DNA of 47,398 nt from an uncultured Clostridia bacterium. GTDB lineage: Bacteria > Bacillota > Clostridia > Christensenellales > Aristaeellaceae. A program made the translations under genes and the position numbers. This document shows, one piece after another, positions 25,204 to 31,850 of the stretch; position 1 is the stretch's first letter; each line of letters begins with the position of its first letter. The stretch covers positions 1 to 47,398 of the forward strand of contig CANQEW010000020.1 of assembly GCA_947596085.1 (NCBI GenBank). Reading direction: 5' to 3'. Under the pieces are notes generated by a model that was given only the letters and a program-made list of their open reading frames with translations, was not told where the DNA came from and did no database searches.

Positions 25204-25506
25204 ATGCGCCGATGGATCGCGGGAATCGCCGCACTGCTCGCGATCGCGCTGATGCTGTTCGTCGGCTGGCGGATGATCCAGGGGATCGGCGCGCTGGTGA
25301 GCGGATTCGCGCCAGAAGCGGCCGCGCGGGACCCAATGTTCGCGGAGGAGGCGGAGGCGCCGCCCACGCGCCCGCCCGAGCTCGACGCGGAGACCGCGCA
25401 GCCGGACCATCCCACGCTGGACGACTACGTGCCCGAGGTGGAAACGCCCGTCGATCTGACCGTGGACGAACTCATCCGCCGCGCTGAAGCCGCCTCGGAT
25501 ACATGA
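25204..25506 (+). CDS. small membrane-anchored hypothetical protein (100 aa)
   Basis: There is an N-terminal membrane segment (about residues 5-30, IAGIAALLAIALMLFVGWRM), then an acidic, Pro-rich outward tail without Cys. GGAGGG lies 7 bases before the ATG. No family is recognised. It precedes the YkvI-like gene by 45 bases and may be co-transcribed with it. Confidence 0.6.
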   Translation: MRRWIAGIAALLAIALMLFVGWRMIQGIGALVSGFAPEAAARDPMFAEEAEAPPTRPPELDAETAQPDHPTLDDYVPEVETPVDLTVDELIRRAEAASDT

Positions 25507-25551
25507 ACGCACACCCGCTCCGCATAGATTTTTGCGGGGCGGTGATTTTTG

Positions 25552-26454
25552 ATGCGAGGATGGCGGGAGGCGGGCGCGGCGATGGCCGTGTGCGCGGCGG
25601 CGGTGAGCGCGGACTTCGCCGCGGGGCGCGAAACATCGGCGTTCTATTCACAGATGGCGGGGGCGTCCTGGCTGGGAATCGCCTTCTCCGCGCTGCTCTT
25701 CGGCGGACTGGTCGCTTTGATCGTGCTGCTGGCGCGCCGAAGCGGCGCGCGGGACTTGTTCTCTCTGCTGCGGCGCTCACCGGGCGGCGCGCTGGGAAGG
25801 ATCGGCCGCGCGCTGTACCTGGGCATACTGCTGCTGGCGGGCGGTTCGCTGATCTGCGCGGCGGGAAGGCTGGGCGCGCTCACGCTGCCGCTGCGCCACG
25901 CGTACGCGTTTGGCGTCGCGGCGGCGCTATTGCTGGCGGCGTGGCTCGCGCTGGGAGGCGCGGGCGGCATGCGAATCGCGGGCGCTGGCTTCGTGGCGCT
26001 GTTGGCGCTCTATGAGGCGGCGCTCGCGCGCTTCGGCCGGCTGGACGAACTGCCCGGGATGCAGTTTGTGCTGGAGCTCAAGCTGGCGGACAATCTTCCC
26101 GCCGCGCTGCTCTTCGGCGCGCTCCACGCGGCGATGTGCGCGAGCCTCTGCGCGGGCGTGGTATTGCGCGCGGCGGGGGAGGGCGCGCGGCCTGCGGCGC
26201 TCGGGCTGTGGTCGGGCAGCGTCTTCTTTCTGCTGACCGCCGCGGGAAACGCGGCGCTGCGCGCTCAGGCGGGCGAGCTGCTGGCGCTGGAGGTCCCCTT
26301 CGTGGCGCTGGCCTCCGGTTGGGGGGCGGCGGGCTTCTGGTCGAGCGCGGCGGTGATCTATCTGGCGGCGGTCACGAGCCTGGCGGGATTGATCTGCGCG
26401 CTGCCGCTGCCGGACTGGATGTTAAATTCTAAAATTTCCCGGGGGTTACATTGA
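25552..26454 (+). CDS. polytopic membrane protein, YkvI-like
   Basis: This is a 300-residue protein with about eight hydrophobic segments. The N-terminal DFAAGRETSAFYSQMAGASW resembles the unwound first-helix region (GREI.QFF) of the YkvI family, which is related to the APC/LeuT transporter fold. It may therefore be a solute transporter; the substrate is unknown. ATG at 25552 is used, with a weak GGGGCGGTG upstream, since a preceding TTG has no better site. It ends just before the rplM promoter. The family call is only moderate. Confidence 0.55.
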   Translation: MRGWREAGAAMAVCAAAVSADFAAGRETSAFYSQMAGASWLGIAFSALLFGGLVALIVLLARRSGARDLFSLLRRSPGGALGRIGRALYLGILLLAGGSLICAAGRLGALTLPLRHAYAFGVAAALLLAAWLALGGAGGMRIAGAGFVALLALYEAALARFGRLDELPGMQFVLELKLADNLPAALLFGALHAAMCASLCAGVVLRAAGEGARPAALGLWSGSVFFLLTAAGNAALRAQAGELLALEVPFVALASGWGAAGFWSSAAVIYLAAVTSLAGLICALPLPDWMLNSKISRGLH

Positions 26455-26479
26455 CTTTACGGGCAAATTGGGATATAAT
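26451..26479 (+). promoter_or_regulatory. rplM-rpsI promoter
   Basis: TTGACT (26451-26456) and TATAAT (26474-26479) have ideal 17-base spacing and lie about 105 bases upstream of rplM. This is one of the strongest promoter matches in the window. Confidence 0.85.
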
Positions 26480-26485
26480 ACAGTT

Positions 26486-26572
26486 TGTGTCAATGCGCTC
26501 ACTAGCCCCGAGCTAAGACACATCCTGCGAAGGGTACTGACCACACCCGGCGCGAAAACAGTGATCTTATTT
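26486..26572 (+). ncRNA. rplM 5' leader, candidate L13-type autoregulatory leader
   Basis: The transcript has roughly 100 bases before the start codon with no ORF. Firmicutes often carry an L13-binding leader at this position. I can see short complementary segments but did not resolve a fold, so this is a positional inference. Confidence 0.35.
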
Positions 26573-26585
26573 GGAGGAATTACTC

Positions 26586-27014
26586 GTGAGTACTTATATG
26601 GCGAATCCCCAGAACGTCGAGCGTAAATGGTACGTCATCGACGCAGAGGGCATGGTACTCGGCCGCCTGGCTTCCCAGGTTGCGTCCATGCTCCGCGGCA
26701 AGCATAAGCCCACCTTCACCCCGAATTGCGACTGTGGCGATTACATCATCGTCGTCAACACGGACAAGCTGGTGCTCACCGGCAAAAAGCTGGACGACAA
26801 GATCTATCGCTATCACACCGGCTATCCGGGCGGCCTGAAGGAGATTCCCTATCGCCGTCTGATGGCGAAGAAGAGCGATTTCGCTTTCAAGGAGGCCGTG
26901 CGCCGCATGCTTCCGAAGGGCCCCTTGGGCTATGCCATGGCGAAGAAGCTGTTCGTCTACACCGGAGCCGAGCACAAGCATCAGGCACAGAAGCCCGAAG
27001 CGCTCAAGCTGTAA
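26586..27014 (+). CDS. rplM: 50S ribosomal protein L13
   Basis: This is the 142-residue large-subunit ribosomal protein L13. [42 protein letters not shown] and [19 protein letters not shown] are diagnostic. The start is GTG at 26586, giving MSTYMANPQ as in relatives, 8 bases after GGAGG; an upstream frame extension lies in the Shine-Dalgarno region. It is co-transcribed with rpsI. Confidence 0.97.
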   Translation: MSTYMANPQNVERKWYVIDAEGMVLGRLASQVASMLRGKHKPTFTPNCDCGDYIIVVNTDKLVLTGKKLDDKIYRYHTGYPGGLKEIPYRRLMAKKSDFAFKEAVRRMLPKGPLGYAMAKKLFVYTGAEHKHQAQKPEALKL

Positions 27015-27033
27015 TCAGGGAGGAGAATAAATC

Positions 27034-27429
27034 ATGGCGAATACTGTATGCTTCCATGCCGTCGGCAGAAGGAAAAAGGCGATCGCTCGCGTGCGCCTGA
27101 TCCCCGGCGAGGGAAATATCATCATCAACAAGCGCAATCTGGACGAGTACTTCGGCTACGAGACGCTGAAGACCGTGGTGCGCCAGCCGCTGAACCTGAC
27201 CGAGACGCTGGGCAAGTTTGACGTGATCGTCAACTGCAAGGGCGGCGGTTTCACCGGCCAGGCCGGCGCCATCCGCCACGGCATCGCCCGCGCGTTGGTC
27301 AAGGCCGACGAGGCCTATAAGCCCGCCATCAAGAAGGCTGGCTATCTCACCCGCGATCCGCGCATGAAGGAGCGCAAGAAGTACGGCCTCAAAGCCGCCC
27401 GCCGCGCGCCCCAGTTCTCGAAGCGCTAA
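27034..27429 (+). CDS. rpsI: 30S ribosomal protein S9
   Basis: This is the 131-residue ribosomal protein S9, with [37 protein letters not shown] and the basic C-terminal [18 protein letters not shown] that reaches the P site. It follows rplM by 19 bases with its own GGAGG. Its 3' end is a known integration target for mobile elements in some Firmicutes, which matters for the sequence that follows. Confidence 0.97.
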   Translation: MANTVCFHAVGRRKKAIARVRLIPGEGNIIINKRNLDEYFGYETLKTVVRQPLNLTETLGKFDVIVNCKGGGFTGQAGAIRHGIARALVKADEAYKPAIKKAGYLTRDPRMKERKKYGLKAARRAPQFSKR

Positions 27430-27442
27430 AAGAGCCTCAAAA

Positions 27443-27478
27443 CCCCTGGAAATACGGCATTTCCGGGGATTTTTACTT
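27443..27478 (+). terminator. rplM-rpsI terminator
   Basis: CCCC-T-GGAAAT (27443-27453, one bulged T) pairs with ATTTCCGGGG (27459-27468), followed by ATTTTTACTTTT. This is a strong intrinsic terminator 14 bases after rpsI. Confidence 0.9.
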
Positions 27479-27523
27479 TTGCGCAGAGAGTCCTGATTTG
27501 ACCCGTTTTGAACCAATTTATCG

Positions 27524-27627
27524 GGGTGAAACCGGGGTGAAATCATCCAAATGGGTGAAAATATGGGTGAAAACGTGGGACTAAAAAGTTCATATAGATG
27601 CGTTCTTAAAGCAGCCCATTTTCACCC
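27524..27627. repeat. GGGTGAAA repeat patch, candidate attachment region of a mobile element
   Basis: GGGTGAAA occurs at 27524-27531, 27535-27542, 27553-27560 and 27565-27572, with an inverted copy (TTTCACCC) at 27620-27627. The patch lies directly after rpsI and its terminator and before the accessory region. Clustered short direct repeats plus an inverted copy resemble arm-type binding sites of tyrosine recombinases. No integrase gene is in the window. Otherwise the 27480-27777 stretch contains no gene. Confidence 0.5.
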
Positions 27628-27705
27628 CGAAGCCAAATGGATTTGTTTGGTGCATCTGTTTGATTTTAGCAGATTGTGATTGCGAGGATTACGTTTTATT
27701 GCAAA

Positions 27706-27734
27706 CGAGGGGATGACAACAGGTCATCCCCTCG
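27706..27734. terminator. terminator hairpin after hsdR
   Basis: CGAGGGGATGAC (27706-27717) pairs perfectly with GTCATCCCCTCG (27723-27734), about 44 bases past the hsdR stop on the minus strand. A short T-run follows in that direction. Confidence 0.65.
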
Positions 27735-27777
27735 CAGAATAATTCTTAGGTATTCAAATTCATCGCGCCTTGGCGGC

Positions 27778-30765
27778 TTATCTTCTTCCACCTTTGTTCC
27801 GGAACTCGTTGTACAGGATCTCGGCCAGCGCGAGGCGGATGACATCGTACTTGTGGCGATCCTCGAACAGGGAGGTGTAGGTCTCCTGGGATTCGACGTA
27901 GCCCTCCTGTGCGGCGTCGTCGAAGGCTTGGGAGAAGGTGCTCTCCGAGAAGATTCGGAAGTCGGACGACTGCGCCGTATTCGCAAGCCTCGTGTTGCTG
28001 CGCAGCTTCTCCGCGAGGGCGTAGATGAGCACGCGATCTCCCTCGGTGAAGTTGCCCTTGTACTGCTCGTTGATCCGCCGAATGATCTCGTCGAGGGGAT
28101 CCTTGCCCTCTTGCTTGCCCGAGCTCTTGGGCGCGGCGGGCACGTAGACGCCGTCGCCATCCTCGAGGCTGATGTCGCCCTCGAAGGTCTTCTCCAGCTT
28201 GTACATTTCGAGCGACAGCATCTTCTCGATGTCCTCCATCGGCACGGCCTCCACCGGCAGCATACCGACCAGGAACGAGCAGTAGACGTATTCCAGATGC
28301 AGCTCCTTGTCGAACATCCGCACGACCTGGGTGACATAGCGGTACCACTTGCAGAAGCTTCGCATGGTGCGGCGAATCTCGTAGCGCTCGTCGTCCGTCT
28401 TCTCCTGATAGCGCCGGACGGCGGGGAGGAGCTTGCTGGTGAGCAGGCCCTGGGCGTCGCTGCTCTGCGCGCCGTTGGCGTAGTAGACGTCGCAGAAGGC
28501 AGTAATATCGTCGTCGCCGTAGATCTGGTAATTGCGCAGATCCCGCTGCACCTTGTAGAGCAGGTCGGTGTTGACCTCCTCCTGAAGATAGGTCTCGTGA
28601 TAGAACACCTGGAAGTCGGCCTGCACATCCTCCGCTTCGTTGGCGAAGTCCAGCACGAAGGTGTCGGTCTTGCCGTCGCAGGTGCGGTTCAGGCGGCTGA
28701 GCGTCTGCACGGTCTTGACGCCACGCAGCTTCTTATCCACGATCATCGTGTGCAGCAGCGGCTCATCGAAGCCGGTTTGATACTTCTCGGCGACGATCAG
28801 GATGTTGAAGTTCTTGTGGAACTCCTCCTTGGTCTGGGATTCCTGGATGTGGGAGCCGTCCGGGCGGACGTTCATGCCGGACTCCGTGTAGCTTTCGTCG
28901 TTCAGCACGACCTCGCCGGAGAAAGCCACCATGGGCTTGACTTCCGCATAACCCCGCTCATCGGCATAGCGCCGGATCGCCTGGAAGTAGAGCACGGCGG
29001 CGGGGCGGGAGGCGGTGACGACCATCATCTTCGCCTGACCGTTGATCTTGCCCCGCGTGGTCTCCATGAATGTTTCGACGATCACCTCGGATTTCTGCCG
29101 GATGTTCTCCGGGTGGAGCTGCTGGTATCGCTTGATGACCTTGCTTGCCCGGGACGAGGGCACCTCCGGATTCTCCGGCGTGGTGTTGGCGATCTTGAAG
29201 CAGGTCTTATAGGTCATGTAGTTCTGCAAGACGTCGAGTATGAAGCCCTCCTCGATGGCCTGATGCATGCTGTAGATGTGGAACGGGTGGAAGCTGCCGT
29301 CGTCCGGGTTTTGCGTGCCGAACATCTCCAGCGTGGTGTCCTTCGGCGTGGCGGTGAAGGCGAAGAAGGAGAGGTTCTTGTGCTTGCCGTGGGAGATCAG
29401 CTCTCGCACCAGCTTGTCCTGGGGATCGACCGCTTCTTCCGCCTTGCCCTCGATCTCGGCGTACTCTTGCAGAGCGTCGCTCAAATCGGCCAGCGCGATC
29501 TTCAGCTTCATCGCGCTGCTGCCGGTCTGGGAGGAGTGGGCCTCGTCGCAGATGATGGCGTAGTTCTTGCCCTCGGCGGCGTCCACGGTGTCGTAGATCA
29601 CGGGGAACTTTTGCAGCGTGGTGACGATGATGCGCGCACCGTCGTTCAGCGCTCGCCTCAGATCCTGCGAATTCTTGTCCCTGCCAATGGTCTCCACGGT
29701 GCCCAGCGTGTGTTCGAACCCGGAGATCGTCTCCTGGAGCTGCTTATCGAGCACGGTGCGGTCGGTGACCACGACCACGCTGCGAAAGATGGGATTGTTC
29801 TGCGCGTCGTGGAGCGAGGCCAGCCGATAGGCCGTCCACGCGATGGAGTTGGACTTGCCCGAGCCGGCGGAGTGCTGGATCAGATAGTTGTGCCCCGCGC
29901 CGTTGCGCCGGACGTCCGCGACCAGCTTGCGCACCACGTCCAGCTGGTGATAGCGGGGAAAGATGAGCTTCTTTCCCTGCAGGCTGATGAACTTTTGTAG
30001 GATGTCCATCATGCTATCCGCCTGGAACACCCGCTTCCACAGGTAGTCGGTGGGGTAACCGTTCGGATTGGGCGGATTGCCCGCGCCGCCATCGTTGCCC
30101 GCGCCGTTGCTGCCCTGATTGAAGGGCAGGAACCAGGTCTTGTCGCCCGCCAACCGGGTGGTCATCCAGACTTCGTTCAGATCGACGCAGAAGAAGCCGA
30201 GTATGCGCTTGTTGAACTGGAAGCAGATTTCACGGGGGTCGCGGTCGTACATCCACTGCCGCTTGGCGTTCGCCACGCTCTGGCCCCGGAACTGATCCTT
30301 CAACTCGAAGGCGAACACGGGAATACCGTTGAGCACGAGCACCATATCCACGGAGTTTCGGTTCTCCGCGCTGTAGTGCCACTGCCGGACGCAATGGAGG
30401 ATGTTCTGCCGATAGCGTACCACGTCCGTCTCGTTCAGCGAGGATTCGGGCATGAAGTAGCAGACGCGGAAGCGGATACCCCGGTGCTTGAAGCCGTGAC
30501 GCAGCACGTGGAGCAAGCCTTCCATGTCGCAGGCGTTGTTGAAGGCGACGAAGAACTTCCGCTCCGGATCGACGGTGTTCATGTTGGCGAAGCGCTTCCA
30601 CTCCCTCGGTTGGGTGGCCTGGATGAAGCGCAGCAACGCATCAGGGAACAGCCCCAGCTTCGGGTCATAGGCATCCGTGCCCTTCGCATAGCCTCCCTCG
30701 GGGGAGAGGAAGAACGCCTCGATGTCGCTCTCAAAGCGCTTTTCGGTTGTATCTGTTACGGGCAT
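27778..30765 (-). CDS. hsdR: type I restriction enzyme R subunit
   Basis: This is a full-length HsdR of 995 residues. The nuclease domain has D140 in VDMVLVLNG and E154/K156 in FAFELKD (PD-ExK). The SF2 translocase has Walker A HSAGSGKS (298-305), DEAH (CDEAHSS, 407-410) and FTATPKDTTLEMFGTQ. A helical C-terminus would contact HsdM. It starts behind AAAGGAGG, overlapping hsdS by 10 bases. HsdR needs HsdM and HsdS to act on DNA, and no hsdM lies in the window while hsdS is truncated, so restriction is unlikely unless partners are encoded elsewhere. Its base composition is close to the chromosome. Confidence 0.93.
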   Translation of the reverse strand: MPVTDTTEKRFESDIEAFFLSPEGGYAKGTDAYDPKLGLFPDALLRFIQATQPREWKRFANMNTVDPERKFFVAFNNACDMEGLLHVLRHGFKHRGIRFRVCYFMPESSLNETDVVRYRQNILHCVRQWHYSAENRNSVDMVLVLNGIPVFAFELKDQFRGQSVANAKRQWMYDRDPREICFQFNKRILGFFCVDLNEVWMTTRLAGDKTWFLPFNQGSNGAGNDGGAGNPPNPNGYPTDYLWKRVFQADSMMDILQKFISLQGKKLIFPRYHQLDVVRKLVADVRRNGAGHNYLIQHSAGSGKSNSIAWTAYRLASLHDAQNNPIFRSVVVVTDRTVLDKQLQETISGFEHTLGTVETIGRDKNSQDLRRALNDGARIIVTTLQKFPVIYDTVDAAEGKNYAIICDEAHSSQTGSSAMKLKIALADLSDALQEYAEIEGKAEEAVDPQDKLVRELISHGKHKNLSFFAFTATPKDTTLEMFGTQNPDDGSFHPFHIYSMHQAIEEGFILDVLQNYMTYKTCFKIANTTPENPEVPSSRASKVIKRYQQLHPENIRQKSEVIVETFMETTRGKINGQAKMMVVTASRPAAVLYFQAIRRYADERGYAEVKPMVAFSGEVVLNDESYTESGMNVRPDGSHIQESQTKEEFHKNFNILIVAEKYQTGFDEPLLHTMIVDKKLRGVKTVQTLSRLNRTCDGKTDTFVLDFANEAEDVQADFQVFYHETYLQEEVNTDLLYKVQRDLRNYQIYGDDDITAFCDVYYANGAQSSDAQGLLTSKLLPAVRRYQEKTDDERYEIRRTMRSFCKWYRYVTQVVRMFDKELHLEYVYCSFLVGMLPVEAVPMEDIEKMLSLEMYKLEKTFEGDISLEDGDGVYVPAAPKSSGKQEGKDPLDEIIRRINEQYKGNFTEGDRVLIYALAEKLRSNTRLANTAQSSDFRIFSESTFSQAFDDAAQEGYVESQETYTSLFEDRHKYDVIRLALAEILYNEFRNKGGRR

Positions 30766-31529
30766 ACTGGCGCCTCCTTTTTTCCGGTGACATACTCATA
30801 GATGACGGACTTCTTGTAGGTTTCCAGCTCGGCGAGGAGCCGCTGTTTCGCGAAGATCAGCGCGTCAATTTCGGCACATTTCGTGTCGAGGTAAGACACA
30901 ATTTCATTCTGCTCATCAAGAGGCGGTAATAAAGCGCCAAATACACCAAGCTTTGCAAAATTCCTATAATCGCTTGACCGGATACGCACCCCGTTTGATA
31001 AATCCATTAGGATGTTGCCATATGCCATGCTTCTTAGGAAGTACATAAAGTAACGATTGTTACCAACCGTGCTGCATACATGTACAACTGGCGTAGTTTT
31101 GCCGCGACTATCGGAACAACCTATAGCCCCCGCAAAAGCATCCATACCATGTATTACTAGATCACCTATATCTACGCCATGATAACCATTTTCGGTAAAA
31201 GACACTGTGAAGCCGTCTTCGCGTCTATTCTTTCGTAAGGTCACTATACCATCTCTAAAACAAGTTATAATTTCATCCGTCGAATATACTTCCTTCTCTT
31301 GGGGATGAACCACATTTTTAATCCGACATTCGGCCCAAGTTTCAGGAATGGCATCTATCCATTCAATTTTGCATTCCTTCATCGACCTATCACCTCGAAC
31401 GCCCTTAGTGACGGCCTCGGTAATTACCGCCTGCTTGAATGCCTTGTATTCCTCAATAGCTTGCTTGGTTTGCTCTTCTACTGTATCGATTTTTGCACAT
31501 AAGCAATCAAGATGGTTTGCTTTGCTTGC
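30756..31529 (-). pseudogene. hsdS: truncated type I specificity subunit (3' part of hsdS)
   Basis: The open frame runs from a TAG inside a palindrome (31530-31532) to 30756. It first encodes a central conserved helix (IDTVEEQTKQAIEEYK, then QAVITEAVTKGVRGDR), then MKECKIEWIDAIPETW opening a target recognition domain, then the C-terminal helix (LDTKCAEIDALI, then LETYKKSVIYEYVTGKK). The N-terminal recognition domain and start are missing. An ATG at 31382 could still give a 208-residue half-subunit with one recognition domain. AT-rich codon use in the recognition domain contrasts with hsdR, as is usual for swapped hsdS domains. Confidence 0.85.
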
Positions 31530-31548
31530 CTATACTCGGTATAGGCAA
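31526..31548. repeat. 23-bp palindrome at the junction of two truncated genes
   Basis: TTGCCTATAC (31526-31535) and GTATAGGCAA (31539-31548) form a perfect 10-bp inverted repeat around TCG. The hsdS remnant ends in it on the left and the antiterminator remnant begins in it on the right. In both reading directions the palindrome supplies an in-frame TAG. Confidence 0.85.
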
Positions 31549-31814
31549 ATCCGGCTAACCACCAAGATAGTTGGTGTCTACAGGGCGATGATCGTAGATT
31601 TGCAGAGCTACTGTTCGCACACAACGGTTTATTTGGTTTTTCTCAAGCGTATTATGAAGGCCAAAGAATCAAGATCATTAGTGGCCCTTTAAAGGAATAT
31701 GAAGCAAAAATCTCCAAAGTAAATAAAAGATTCCAAAATGGCCAAATTGAAATTACTCTAAATAATAGGGCATTCAAAGTATGGTTAAGCTTTGAACTTG
31801 TGCAGAGTGTCTAG
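31545..31814 (+). pseudogene. NusG/LoaP-like transcription antiterminator, C-terminal half
   Basis: An 89-codon open frame without its own start encodes GDDRRFAELLFAHNGLFGFS and then a KOW domain (EGQRIKIISGPLKEYEAKIS, then IEITLNNRAFKVWLSFELVQ). GP-L---A-I--V and the closing aromatic/hydrophobic pattern match NusG-family KOW domains. The N-terminal NGN domain is missing, cut at the palindrome 31526-31548. Specialised NusG paralogues often sit directly upstream of long operons they regulate; here the eleven-gene AT-rich run starts 36 bases after its stop. As it stands it is probably inactive. Confidence 0.7.
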
Positions 31815-31850
31815 CAATGATTCATTGATGAATTCGAGGAGGGCTTACAA

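Noticed and set aside
27524-27572. GGGTGAAA repeats as a CRISPR array
   Set aside because: Units are only 8 bases with irregular 11-18-base periods; no repeat-spacer regularity or cas genes.
27676-30000. Long plus-strand open frame across hsdR
   Set aside because: Leu/Val/Glu/Gly-rich nonsense composition antisense to a gene with clear helicase and nuclease motifs.
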